A stretch of 64,000 nucleotides of DNA, from assembly GCA_016213675.1 (NCBI GenBank), contig JACQZW010000044.1, positions 62,001 to 126,000 on the forward strand. The letters are read 5' to 3'. How positions within the stretch are numbered: the first letter of the stretch is position 1; the number at the start of each line of letters is the position of its first letter. The stretch comes from Acidobacteriota bacterium (GTDB lineage: Bacteria; Acidobacteriota; Thermoanaerobaculia; Thermoanaerobaculales; Thermoanaerobaculaceae). Under the pieces are notes generated by a model. It did no database searches. It was given only the letters and a program-made list of their open reading frames with translations, and had not been told where the DNA came from. Of the stretch, positions 52,388 to 60,808 are shown in pieces. The translations under genes were made by a program, and so were the position numbers.

Positions 52388-54672
52388 GCGGCCTCCCCGG
52401 CGAGCACGCCGACCCGGTGGCGGATCTCCTCGTCGCCTGGCCGCCGGGTCGGTTCCTTGCTGAGCATCGCGAGCACGAGCGCCGCCAGGGCCGGGACGAT
52501 CTCCGGACGGTAGAGCTGAGGCTCGACGGGCTCGCGGCTCAGGACCTGCTTGAGAACCTCGGCGGGTTCGTCGGCGAGGAAGGGCCTCTTCAGCGTGAGC
52601 AGCTCGTAGAAGAGCACGCCGAGCGAGAAGGTGTCGCTTGCGGCAGTCGGCTCACCCAAGCGCAGGCGCTCCGGGGCGATGTAGTTCACGGTGCCGAGGA
52701 TCTCGCCGGCCTCGGTGATCGTCCGCATGGTGTCCAGCTTGGCGATGCCGAAGTCGAGGAGCTTGACCCGCTCGCTGCCCTCGCCGTCGACGACGAGGAC
52801 GTTGGCAGGCGTGATGTCGCGGTGCACGATCCCGTGGCTGTGAATGGTGGCGACGGCGTCGGCGAGCTGGCCCATGATGGACAGGCAGCGGGCCAGCGGC
52901 AGGTGCTCGCCGCGGCCGGCGGCGCCGGCGAGCATCTCCGCCAGGGTCGGCCCGTCGAGGTACTCCATGGCGATGTAGAGCCGCCGGTTGTGCTCGCCGC
53001 GATCGAGCACCTTGACGATGTTCGGGTGGTCGAGCGCGTCGATGATCTTGCCCTCGTTGATGAAGCGCTCGCGCTGCTTCTCGTCGCCGGAGAGCTCCTC
53101 GCGGATGACCTTGAGGGCGACGGTCGTGCCCGGACCGAGGACGTTGGAAGCGCGATAGACCACTCCCATGCCGCCGCGAGTGATCTCCTGCTCGATCCGG
53201 TAAGGCCCGATGAACGCCCGCTTCCGCCAGAAGGCCAGCAGGTAGAGATACCGGCGGAACAGCAGCGCGGCGGCGAGCGCGACGGCGACGCACACGGCGA
53301 CCAGCAGGGCGGCGATCAGGCGGGTCCGCGCGAGGGCGAGGCGGCGGATCTCGCCGTCCTTGGTCAGGAGCTCCTTGTCCTTGCTGAGCGAGGCGATCTG
53401 CTGCTGCCTGGCGTCCGCCTGGTATTTCTCCTGGAGCTCCGCGATCTTCTCGTTGCGTTGCTCGTCGAGCATGGCCGCGCGGGTGTCGGCGTAGAGCACC
53501 TCGTGGTCGAAAGCCTTGCGGTAGTCGCCGCGCCCGGCGTGGACCTGGGCGAAGAGGCGGTAGACGATGCTGAGGATTTCGTTCGACCCGACCTCCCGGC
53601 CGACGGCGAGCGCCTTGTCGAGGTAGGCGAGCGCCTCGTCGTAGCGCTTCTCGAGGAAGTACGTCTCGGCGATGTTGTGGTAGTCCGATCCGAGCGCGGC
53701 GGCCTGGTGCAGCTCGGTGCGGATCTTGACCTCCTCGAAGTAGTGTGCCCGCGCCTTCTCGTACTGGCCGCGCTTCTTGTAGACGATGCCGATGTTGTTG
53801 AGCGGGTCGGCCTCGTTGGAGCGCTTTCCGAGCTTCCGTGCGATGGCCACAGCCTGCTCGAAGTAGCGCATCGCCTCGCCGTCCTGGTCGAGCTTCTCGT
53901 AGGTGTTGCCGATGTTGTTGAGGCACTTGCCAAGGCCGTCGGGCTCGTCGAGCTCCCGGAAGATGGCGAGCGCCCGCTCGTAGTAGTCCCGCGCCTTGAG
54001 CTGCTCGTCGAGGCGGGCGTAGATGTTGCCGATGCTGTTGAGGTTGTTGGCGATGCCGATCTTGCGGCCGAGCGACTCCTCGATGCGGAGCGCCTCGAGG
54101 TTGTACTGCAGCGCCTGCTGGTGGTCGCCGAGCTTCTCGTGCATGACGCCGAGGTTGTTCGTCGCCGCGGCCATCCCCTTTGCGTCGTCGAGCTCGCGGA
54201 AGATCGCCAGGGCCTTCTCGCAGGCCGCGACCGCCTCCCAGACCTTGCCGAGGTGGTCCAGCATCATGGCGCAGTAGCCGAGCGTGCGGGCCGCCTCGGC
54301 CCGGTCGCCGAGCCCGGCGAAGAGCTCCTGCGCCCGTCGCATGTGGGTCAGCCCTTCGCCGTCCTTCTCGAGCACCATGAGCGCCAGCCCGGCCCACTTG
54401 CTCGCGGTCGCCTCGCCGGGGACGTCGCTGCGCGGCGACGCCAGCTCGAGCGCTCGCCGGGCGTGCACGAGGGCGTCGGCCGGAATGCGCCTGACCAGGA
54501 GCGCGGCGAGCTCGTTGAGCGCGCTCACCTGCGCCTCGGCCGGGGCCTCGGCCACCCGTTTCTCGAGCGCGGCTCGTTTCTGCTCGAAGGAGGGCTCGTC
54601 GGCCCACGCGAGCCCGGCCACGCCGAGCACGAACGCTCCCACCACCGCACCGCACACCGTCCTGGCTCTCAT
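52384..54672 (-). CDS. TPR sensor / transmembrane / Ser-Thr kinase receptor
   Basis: A 762-residue protein with an inverted layout: signal peptide (about 1-24), seven to eight TPR repeats (about 60-390) outside the membrane, a coiled coil (about 400-450), one membrane helix (about 452-478) and a C-terminal cytoplasmic kinase (about 490-755) with RGGMGVVYRA, VALK, DFGIAK and APERL. The catalytic loop reads HRDITPAN (His about 617), with Thr instead of the usual Lys of HRDLKxxN. ATG 54672 has GGAG 7 nt upstream. It is first gene of an operon with the sigma-54 activator, suggesting a one-wire path from an outside signal to transcription. Confidence 0.9.
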   Translation of the reverse strand: MRARTVCGAVVGAFVLGVAGLAWADEPSFEQKRAALEKRVAEAPAEAQVSALNELAALLVRRIPADALVHARRALELASPRSDVPGEATASKWAGLALMVLEKDGEGLTHMRRAQELFAGLGDRAEAARTLGYCAMMLDHLGKVWEAVAACEKALAIFRELDDAKGMAAATNNLGVMHEKLGDHQQALQYNLEALRIEESLGRKIGIANNLNSIGNIYARLDEQLKARDYYERALAIFRELDEPDGLGKCLNNIGNTYEKLDQDGEAMRYFEQAVAIARKLGKRSNEADPLNNIGIVYKKRGQYEKARAHYFEEVKIRTELHQAAALGSDYHNIAETYFLEKRYDEALAYLDKALAVGREVGSNEILSIVYRLFAQVHAGRGDYRKAFDHEVLYADTRAAMLDEQRNEKIAELQEKYQADARQQQIASLSKDKELLTKDGEIRRLALARTRLIAALLVAVCVAVALAAALLFRRYLYLLAFWRKRAFIGPYRIEQEITRGGMGVVYRASNVLGPGTTVALKVIREELSGDEKQRERFINEGKIIDALDHPNIVKVLDRGEHNRRLYIAMEYLDGPTLAEMLAGAAGRGEHLPLARCLSIMGQLADAVATIHSHGIVHRDITPANVLVVDGEGSERVKLLDFGIAKLDTMRTITEAGEILGTVNYIAPERLRLGEPTAASDTFSLGVLFYELLTLKRPFLADEPAEVLKQVLSREPVEPQLYRPEIVPALAALVLAMLSKEPTRRPGDEEIRHRVGVLAGEAA

Positions 54673-54694
54673 CCTGTGGCTCCGTGGGGAGGAA

Positions 54695-54723
54695 TTGTTA
54701 CCGTATCGGCTGACGTTTCGCAA
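54695..54723 (-). promoter_or_regulatory. Sigma-70-type promoter of the kinase-activator operon
   Basis: On the minus strand TTGCGA (54723-54718), a 17-nt spacer and TAACAA (54700-54695). It would give a leader of about 15 nt before ATG 54672. The -10 box is a weak match. Confidence 0.4.
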
Positions 54724-54767
54724 CCTCGAGCCCGGTGCAGAGTCTCGCCGGCGCACGCGAAATGCGG

Positions 54768-55649
54768 TCAGTGACTGGGCGCCACGACGGTCAACGCGTC
54801 GGGGAGGATCTCGAACTTCATGCCAGGGGGCTCGATGTACGAGCCGTTGCCGTCCCAGTGGTAGGCAAGGCGCTCGTCGCAGCGGAGCTCGAGGCGGGTG
54901 AAGCGGATCTCCTGGGTGAAGGGCTGCCTGGCCAGGGTGCCGCGCACGGCGTCGACGAGGGCCGGGAAGCGCTGCGGGACCGTCGTGCCTCCGAGGAGCG
55001 TCGCATCGAGCTCGCCGTCGTCGGGCACCGCGCGGGGGCAGAGGCGGAAGCCGCCGCCGGTCGTCACGCCGTTGTGGATCGCCAGGATCGTCATCGGGCC
55101 GGAGTAGTGGTGCGTTCCGCCGTTCGACAGTTCGATGTGCGGGCAGCGGTAGCGGAATAGCGTGCCCGCGGCCGCGCCGAGGTAGGCGGCGATGCCGCGG
55201 ACGATCTTGATCGACGCGGCGTTGACGTTGATGGTGCCGAGCAGGCCGATGCCGATGGCGTTGAGGACCACCCGGTCGCCGGCGCGCATCAGGTCGACGC
55301 GGCGGGTCGCTCCGGCCAGGACCAGCCGGGCGGCGTCCTCGAGCTTGAGCGGCAGCCCCAGGGTGCGGGCGGCGTCGTTCCCGGTGCCGAGCGGCAGGAT
55401 GGCGAGCGTGCCCTTGCCGGCGGCGTGCAGACCCTGCAGCGCCTCGCAGATCGTGCCGTCGCCGCCGGCGGCGACGATCACGTCGTGGCCCTGGGCGATC
55501 GCCTCGGCGGCGAGGTCGCTGGCGTGGCCGGGGGCGTTGGTCACCGAGAAGGGGATATCGAAACCGACGGCCTTGAGCCGCTCACGCAGGCGGGGCCACT
55601 GCCGTCCGACGCGCCCCCCCGCCGCGGCCGGATTGACGATCAGGTGCAC
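54768..55649 (-). CDS. Diacylglycerol-kinase-like lipid kinase (YegS/BmrU family)
   Basis: A 293-residue protein with the family start VNPAAAGGR, the nucleotide loop AAGGDGTICEALQGL (about 60-75), ILPLGTGNDAARTLGLP and the C-terminal YHWDGNGSYIEPP. It phosphorylates a lipid, perhaps diacylglycerol; the substrate is not readable. The start is GTG. A good -10 box TATACT lies 6 nt before it, implying a leaderless mRNA. Confidence 0.92.
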   Translation of the reverse strand: MHLIVNPAAAGGRVGRQWPRLRERLKAVGFDIPFSVTNAPGHASDLAAEAIAQGHDVIVAAGGDGTICEALQGLHAAGKGTLAILPLGTGNDAARTLGLPLKLEDAARLVLAGATRRVDLMRAGDRVVLNAIGIGLLGTINVNAASIKIVRGIAAYLGAAAGTLFRYRCPHIELSNGGTHHYSGPMTILAIHNGVTTGGGFRLCPRAVPDDGELDATLLGGTTVPQRFPALVDAVRGTLARQPFTQEIRFTRLELRCDERLAYHWDGNGSYIEPPGMKFEILPDALTVVAPSH

Positions 55650-55655
55650 CGGGAG

Positions 55656-55661
55656 AGTATA
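55656..55661 (-). promoter_or_regulatory. -10 box TATACT, leaderless arrangement
   Basis: On the minus strand TATACT ends 6 nt before the GTG at 55649, so transcription would start at the GTG itself. This is the best -10 match of the leaderless set. Confidence 0.55.
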
Positions 55662-55692
55662 TCCGACCGCGCCCTGTCTCTATCTTTGCCTT

Positions 55693-55729
55693 CCTCAAGC
55701 CTCAAGCCCCAGGCCCCAGGCCCCAGGCC
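55693..55729. repeat. CCTCAAG / CCCCAGG word repeats
   Basis: Two copies of CCTCAAG then three of GCCCCAG, ending at the stop of the pteridine reductase gene. Read on the minus strand it includes CCTGGGGCTTGAG, identical to the spacer at about 19992-20004. Confidence 0.65.
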
Positions 55730-56458
55730 TCAGCCCTCGAGCCCCACGAGCCGTCCGCCGTCGACGACCAGCACCTGCCCGGTCATCGTCGCGGCTCCCT
55801 CGAGGAGGAAGCGCACGGTGCGGGCGATCTCGCCGGCGCCGCCCTCGACCTTGAGCAACGTGCGGTCGAGCAGGCGCCGGCGCTTCGCCTCGTCGTAGTC
55901 CGGCGGGAACAGCGCGATGCCCGGGGCGACGGCGTTCACCCGCACCTCGGGGGCCAGCTCGACGGCGAGCGCGCGGGTCGCGGCGATCAGCGCCGCCTTC
56001 GACACCGAGTAGGCGAGGTGGTGGCGGAGCGGCTGGAAGCCGTAGACGTCGGCGATGTTGACGATCGAGCCGCGCCGGGCGGCCAGCGTCTCCGCGCACG
56101 CCTGGGCGAGGAGGACCGGGACCGCGAGGTTGGTCCGCAGCACGGCCTGGAAGGAATCCTCGGTCAGCTCGGCGAACGGCGTGCGCGGGAACACGGCGGC
56201 GTTGTTGACCAGGGCGTCCAGGCCGCCGAAGCGATCGAGCACCACCTCGACGAGCCGCGTGCGGGCGTGGCCGTCGTCGATGTCGACCTCGATCCCCGCG
56301 ACGTCGCAGCCGCGGTCACCGAGCTCGCCGACGAGCGCGAGCGCCGCGGTGCCCGAGGAGCGATAGCTGAAGGCGACCGACCAGCCGGCGCCGGCGAGCT
56401 CCTCGACGATCGCCCGGCCGAGTCGGACCGCACCGCCGGTGACCAGCGCGACCTTCAT
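55730..56458 (-). CDS. Pteridine reductase / FolM-like short-chain dehydrogenase
   Basis: A 242-residue SDR. Cofactor loop TGGAVRLGRAIV (about 7-18), NNAAVFPRTPF (pteridine-reductase-like), and the catalytic Tyr-x3-Lys in YSVSKAAL (about 152-159). The opening GGAxRLG and NNAxxF pattern match PTR1/FolM, which reduce dihydropterins or dihydrofolate. It overlaps folB by 4 nt (ATGA), which supports a pterin role. It could stand in for DHFR; that is inference. Confidence 0.82.
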   Translation of the reverse strand: MKVALVTGGAVRLGRAIVEELAGAGWSVAFSYRSSGTAALALVGELGDRGCDVAGIEVDIDDGHARTRLVEVVLDRFGGLDALVNNAAVFPRTPFAELTEDSFQAVLRTNLAVPVLLAQACAETLAARRGSIVNIADVYGFQPLRHHLAYSVSKAALIAATRALAVELAPEVRVNAVAPGIALFPPDYDEAKRRRLLDRTLLKVEGGAGEIARTVRFLLEGAATMTGQVLVVDGGRLVGLEG

Positions 56459-56826
56459 CGGACGGCAGCCTCGCGGCGCCGCACGATCTCGACGCCGACC
56501 CCCGCGGCGGCCGGGACGGCGCGCGACTTGGTGAGGCGAACGAGCACGACCTCGGCGCGGGGCGCGACCGCGAGCACCTCGGAGGCCAGCCGCTCGGCGA
56601 GCGCTTCGAGGAGGCGGAACGTCGACGCCTGCACGACCGCGGTGACCCGCTCGGCGACGGCCGAGTAGTCGAGGGCGTCGGCGAGGGCGTCGCTGGCTGC
56701 CGCGGGCCGGGTGTCGGTCTCCATCTCGACGTCGACGTGCAGGCGCTGCGGGATGCGGCGCTCCCACCCCCGGCAGCCGACGATGCCGGCCACCTCGAGC
56801 CCGTGGATGAACACGCGATCTGCCAT
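56455..56826 (-). CDS. folB: Dihydroneopterin aldolase
   Basis: Cleaves dihydroneopterin to 6-hydroxymethyl-dihydropterin in folate synthesis. The 123-residue protein has the family start VFIHGLEVAGIVGCRGWERR, the active-site Tyr in LDYSAVAERV and the Glu in LLEALAERLA. Length is typical. It is first of two overlapping genes with the FolM-like reductase. Confidence 0.93.
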   Translation of the reverse strand: MADRVFIHGLEVAGIVGCRGWERRIPQRLHVDVEMETDTRPAAASDALADALDYSAVAERVTAVVQASTFRLLEALAERLASEVLAVAPRAEVVLVRLTKSRAVPAAAGVGVEIVRRREAAVR

Positions 56827-56838
56827 GGGACGGCCCTG

Positions 56839-56844
56839 AGTCTA
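56839..56844 (-). promoter_or_regulatory. Extended -10 box of folB (TGC-TAGACT)
   Basis: On the minus strand TTTGC-TAGACT ends 12 nt before the folB ATG, so the leader would be about 5 nt. The same TTTGC-TA motif serves the divergent M50 gene at 56911. Confidence 0.5.
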
Positions 56845-56910
56845 GCAAAGCCTCGACGAAGGCCGCCGGATGCGGCAGGGTCTCAAGGCGTGGGCGCGCC
56901 GCTGCTTTGC

Positions 56911-56916
56911 TACCAT
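56911..56916 (+). promoter_or_regulatory. Extended -10 box of the M50 gene (TGC-TACCAT), leaderless
   Basis: GCTTTGC-TACCAT ends 9 nt before ATG 56926. It shares GCTTTGCTA with the divergent folB promoter 67 nt away on the other strand. Confidence 0.5.
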
Positions 56917-56925
56917 GCCGGGCGC

Positions 56926-57615
56926 ATGGACGACTTCCTCGTACGCCTGCCGGAGATCGTCATCCAGCTCCTGGCGTTCGCCTTCGCCCTCTCGCTCCAC
57001 GAGTCGGCGCACGGCTGGACGGCCGAGCGGCTCGGCGACCCGACGGCGCGCTGGCTCGGCCGGATCACGCTCAACCCGATCAAGCACATCGACCTGTTCG
57101 GCAGCATCGTCTTCCCGCTCATGCTCGCGGTGCTCGGTGCGCCGATTTTCGGCTGGGCCAAGCCGGTGCCGTTCGTGCCCCGCAACCTGCGCAACCAGCG
57201 GTGGGGCCCGGCGCTCGTGGGGGCAGCCGGGCCGCTGTCCAACCTCGCCGCGGTCGTCGTCCTGACGGTCTTCCTGCTCGTCCTCAAGGCGACGGTGCCG
57301 GACTTCCGCTCGATGCTCTACGCGGCGGTTCGCGAGGGTGCGACCGGCGCCCCTGGGATCGCGGCCCCGCTGCTCTCGCTGCTGTTCTGGCTCACCGCGG
57401 TGAACCTCGTGCTGGCGGTGTTCAACCTCATCCCGATCCCGCCGCTCGACGGCAGCCACATCCTCGAGGCGGTGCTGCCGGCAAGGATCTCGTTCCACTT
57501 CGCCCGCCTGTCCCAGTACGGCATGCTCATTCTCTTCGCCCTGATGTGGACCGGCATTTTCGGCCACATCCTGCGGCCGTTCCTGGGCCTCCTGTCATGG
57601 ATCCTGCTCTCCTGA
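56926..57615 (+). CDS. Site-2-protease-family (M50) membrane metalloprotease
   Basis: A 229-residue polytopic membrane protein (about six helices). The zinc motif HESAHG (about 23-28) and the third ligand in NLIPIPPLDGSHIL (Asp about 178) are intact. It belongs to the short, PDZ-less group found beside scpAB in many bacteria. Substrate unknown. ScpA begins 19 nt before its stop codon. Confidence 0.92.
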   Translation: MDDFLVRLPEIVIQLLAFAFALSLHESAHGWTAERLGDPTARWLGRITLNPIKHIDLFGSIVFPLMLAVLGAPIFGWAKPVPFVPRNLRNQRWGPALVGAAGPLSNLAAVVVLTVFLLVLKATVPDFRSMLYAAVREGATGAPGIAAPLLSLLFWLTAVNLVLAVFNLIPIPPLDGSHILEAVLPARISFHFARLSQYGMLILFALMWTGIFGHILRPFLGLLSWILLS

Positions 57616-58370
57616 GCGCCGAGCCGCGCCCGGCGCCGAGCGTGTCGCTGCCGGCGTTCGAGGGGCCGCTCGACCTGCTGCTGCACCTGGTCCGGGAGAA
57701 CAAGGTCTCGATCTGGGACATCCCGATCGCCAAGATCTGCCTGCAGTACCAGGCGACGCTGCGCAAGATGGAGGAGCTCGACCTCGAGGTCGCCGGCGAG
57801 TACCTGGTGGTGGCGGCGTGGCTGCTCGCCATCAAGTCGCGCATGCTGCTGCCGCGGCACGCCGACCTCGAGGAGAACGACCCCCGGCAGGAGCTCGTCG
57901 AGCGCCTCATCGAGTACGAGAAGGTCAAGGCCACGGCATCCGAGCTCGCCGGCCTCGAGGAGGTCCGCCGCGGCATGGCCGCCGTTCGAGTCGCCGCCGA
58001 CGTCCACGTCCCCGACGACGAGATCGAGCTCGAGGAGGTCGACGTGCTGGCGCTCGCGGCCGCGCTGCGCGACCTGCTCGAGCGCCACCGGCGCGATCAC
58101 CCGGCCGCCCTCGAGCTGGCGCCGATGCGCTTCTCGGTGCGCGAGAAGATCGTCGAGCTGTTCGGCCTGATCCAGCAGGCGCGCTCGTTCCCGCTGCTCT
58201 CGCACCTGCTCACCCGGCCCGACCGGCTGGAGAGCGTGACGTTCCTCATCGCCTCGCTGGAGCTGGTCCGCCTCGGCACCGCCGGGGTCCACCAGCGCCG
58301 TCCGTTCGCCGAGATCTACCTGACCCCAACCGGGCTGCCGTTGCCCGAGGAGGCGCTCACCGATGTTTGA
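57597..58370 (+). CDS. scpA: Segregation and condensation protein A
   Basis: The kleisin subunit of SMC-ScpAB, needed for chromosome compaction and segregation. The 257-residue protein has the typical start FEGPLDLLLHLVRENKVSIWDIPIA and a winged-helix C-terminus (RPFAEIYLTPTGLP). Overlaps the M50 gene (19 nt) and scpB (8 nt). Confidence 0.96.
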   Translation: MDPALLSAEPRPAPSVSLPAFEGPLDLLLHLVRENKVSIWDIPIAKICLQYQATLRKMEELDLEVAGEYLVVAAWLLAIKSRMLLPRHADLEENDPRQELVERLIEYEKVKATASELAGLEEVRRGMAAVRVAADVHVPDDEIELEEVDVLALAAALRDLLERHRRDHPAALELAPMRFSVREKIVELFGLIQQARSFPLLSHLLTRPDRLESVTFLIASLELVRLGTAGVHQRRPFAEIYLTPTGLPLPEEALTDV

Positions 58371-58917
58371 GCCGGCGCAGCTCGCCGCCATGTGCGAGGC
58401 CGTCCTGGCGGTCGCCGCCGAGCCGGTGACCGCGGAGACGCTGGCCGCCGCGGCCGGCGAGGGCGCGACGGTCGCCGAGGTCGAGGCTGCCCTGGAGGTG
58501 GTCCGCGCGCGCCACGCCCAGGAGGGGAGCGGGCTGGTCGTCGAGAGGGTCGCGGGGGGCTGGCGGCTGGCCACCCGACCGGAGCTCGAAGGGGTGTTGC
58601 GCAGCTTCCTCGGGGTCCGGGCGCGCACGCGGTTGTCCCAGGCCGCCCTCGAGACGCTGGCGATCATCGCCTACCGCCAGCCGATCACGCTTCCCGAGGT
58701 GAGCTTCCTGCGCGGGGTCAACTCGGCCGGGGTGATCAGGACGCTCGTCGAACGCCGGCTGGTCAAGGCGGCGGGCCGCAAGCAGGTGGTCGGCACCCCG
58801 CTCCTGTACCGGACGACCAGGGAGTTCCTGGTACACTTCGGGCTCGACGACCTGTCCGCGCTTCCCGCTCCCGAGGAGGCGGCAGAGGTCGGTGGGGACG
58901 GCACGAGTGGCTCCTGA
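58363..58917 (+). CDS. scpB: Segregation and condensation protein B
   Basis: Winged-helix partner of ScpA. 184 residues with the family blocks LETLAIIAYRQPITLPEVSFLRGVNS (hallmark ETLAIIAYRQPIT) and GTPLLYRTTREFLVHFGL. Starts 8 nt before the scpA stop codon. The rluB start lies within its end. Confidence 0.96.
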   Translation: MFEPAQLAAMCEAVLAVAAEPVTAETLAAAAGEGATVAEVEAALEVVRARHAQEGSGLVVERVAGGWRLATRPELEGVLRSFLGVRARTRLSQAALETLAIIAYRQPITLPEVSFLRGVNSAGVIRTLVERRLVKAAGRKQVVGTPLLYRTTREFLVHFGLDDLSALPAPEEAAEVGGDGTSGS

Positions 58918-59899
58918 GAGGCTCCAGAAGATCATCGCCCGGGCCGGGGTGTGCTCGCGCCGGGACGCGGAGGAGTTGATCCGCGACGGCCGCGTCACGG
59001 TCAACGGCCGCGTTGCCGAGCTCGGCGAGTCGGCCGACTCCGCGAAGGACGCGATCAAGGTCGACGGCAAGCGGCTGAAGGCGGAGCAGACGAAGCGCTA
59101 CCTGCTGCTCTACAAGCCGGAGGGGGTGGTGACGACGAACGACGACCCGGAGAAGCGCCGGACCGTCATCGACCTGCTCGGGAACAAGGTCAGCGAGAAG
59201 GTGTTCCCGGTCGGTCGGCTGGACTACCACTCCGAGGGCCTCGTGATCCTCACCAACGACGGCGACTTCGCCCTGCGCGTCGCGCACCCGCGTTACGGCG
59301 TGCTGCGCGAGTACCTGGCCAAGGTCAAGGGGACGCCGGACGAGCGGGACGTTGTGGCCCTCCGCAAGGGGACGCAGATCGACGGGCAGCACGTCGCGCC
59401 GCTCGACGTCGAGTTCGTCAAGGTCACGCCGTCGGGGATGAACTCGTGGTGGAAGATCGTGCTCGGCGAGGGCAAGACCCACGAGGTCCGCGAGCTGTTC
59501 AAGCGGGTCGGTCACCCGGTGCAGCGGCTCATCCGTGTCGCGATCGGCTCGGTGCGCGACGAGGTGCTGCGGCCCGGGATGTGGCGCGAGCTGGACCATC
59601 GCGAGATCGTCTCGCTGCTCACCGTGGGCAGGGGACAAGGGAGGCGTTTGCATGCGGGGACCACAGGCGCCGGAGTACATCCGCAAGCTGGCCGTCTACG
59701 TGCCGGGCAGGCCGATCGAGGAGGTCCAGCGGGAGCTGGGAGTGAGCGACATCGTCAAGCTGGCCTCCAACGAAAACCCGCTCGGGACGTCCCCCAAGGC
59801 GCTCATCGCCATCCAGAAGGCGATGGCGACCGTGCACCGCTACCCGGACGGCGGCGGGTTCGCGCTGCGCAAGGCGATCGCCGCCCGCCACGGCGTTGA
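58907..59899 (+). CDS. rluB: 23S rRNA pseudouridine synthase, RluB/RsuA family, with out-of-frame C-terminal extension
   Basis: Makes pseudouridine in 23S rRNA. The S4 domain is first (RLQKIIARAGVCSRRDAEELI), then the catalytic domain with Asp in VGRLDYHSEGLVILTNDGD. The family ends near LLTVGRG; here the frame runs on for another ~85 Arg/Gly-rich residues encoded in hisC DNA read in another frame, so the stop lies 248 nt inside hisC. GTG 58907 gives the usual MAPERLQK start; GTG 58892 is also open. Confidence 0.88.
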   Translation: MAPERLQKIIARAGVCSRRDAEELIRDGRVTVNGRVAELGESADSAKDAIKVDGKRLKAEQTKRYLLLYKPEGVVTTNDDPEKRRTVIDLLGNKVSEKVFPVGRLDYHSEGLVILTNDGDFALRVAHPRYGVLREYLAKVKGTPDERDVVALRKGTQIDGQHVAPLDVEFVKVTPSGMNSWWKIVLGEGKTHEVRELFKRVGHPVQRLIRVAIGSVRDEVLRPGMWRELDHREIVSLLTVGRGQGRRLHAGTTGAGVHPQAGRLRAGQADRGGPAGAGSERHRQAGLQRKPARDVPQGAHRHPEGDGDRAPLPGRRRVRAAQGDRRPPRR

Positions 59900-60758
59900 C
59901 ATCGAACAGGTCATCCTCGGCAACGGCTCGTGCGAGCTGCTCGAGATGCTCGCCCGCGCCTACCTCGCCGACGGCGACGAGGCCGTCATCTCCCAGCAGT
60001 CGTTCGTGATGTACGAGATCGCCGTCGACCAGGTCAACGGTCGGCCGATCGCCGTGCCGTGCGCCACCGGCCGGCGCCACGACCTCGACGCGATGGCCGC
60101 CGCGGTCACCGAGCACACCAAGCTCGTCTACGTCGCCAATCCGTGCAACCCGACCGGGACCTACAACACCCGCGCCGAGCTCGACCGCCTGATCGCCAGC
60201 GTCGGCGAGCGCGCCATCGTCGTCCTCGACCAGGCCTACCAGGAGTACGTCGACCGGCCCGACTACCCGGACGGGCTCGCCGATCTCAAGGCCGGCAGGA
60301 ACGTCATCGTCCTGCGCACGTTCTCCAAGATCTTCGGGCTCGCCGGCCTCCGCATCGGCTACGGTCTCGGTTCGGTCGATGTCATCGCCACGCTGAACCG
60401 GGTCCGCTCGCCGTTCAACACCTCGTCGCTCGCGCAGGCCGCGGCACTCGGTGCGCTCGACGACGACGACTGGATGGACCGTTCCCGCGACCACAACCTC
60501 GCCGAGCTGCGTTTCCTCGAGCGCGAGCTGACCCGGCGGGGCGTGCGCTTCACCCCGTCGGTGACGAACTTCGTGCTCATCGAGCTCGAAGGCGACGTCC
60601 GCGAGATGTTCGTGGAGTTCCAGAAGCGCGGCGTCATCATCCGGCCGGTCAGCGGCCCCGGCCTGGCCGGCTGCGCCCGGGTTTCGGTGGGGACCCGCGC
60701 GGAGAACGAGCGCTTCCTCACCGCCCTGGACGCGCTGGTCCCCAGCTCCGTCGCCTGA
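59652..60758 (+). CDS. hisC: Histidinol-phosphate aminotransferase
   Basis: PLP enzyme of histidine synthesis, converting imidazole acetol-phosphate to histidinol-phosphate. 368 residues with KLASNENPLG, GNGSCELLEML, the NPCNPTG substrate loop, VVLDQAYQEY and the PLP lysine in RTFSKIFGLAGLRIGYG (Lys226). No other his gene is near. Its start is inside the rluB frame. Confidence 0.93.
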   Translation: MRGPQAPEYIRKLAVYVPGRPIEEVQRELGVSDIVKLASNENPLGTSPKALIAIQKAMATVHRYPDGGGFALRKAIAARHGVDIEQVILGNGSCELLEMLARAYLADGDEAVISQQSFVMYEIAVDQVNGRPIAVPCATGRRHDLDAMAAAVTEHTKLVYVANPCNPTGTYNTRAELDRLIASVGERAIVVLDQAYQEYVDRPDYPDGLADLKAGRNVIVLRTFSKIFGLAGLRIGYGLGSVDVIATLNRVRSPFNTSSLAQAAALGALDDDDWMDRSRDHNLAELRFLERELTRRGVRFTPSVTNFVLIELEGDVREMFVEFQKRGVIIRPVSGPGLAGCARVSVGTRAENERFLTALDALVPSSVA

Positions 60759-60808
60759 GAAGGAGGGGACAGCGCCACAGCCCGCCCGAGCCGACAGCCG
60801 CCAGCTCG

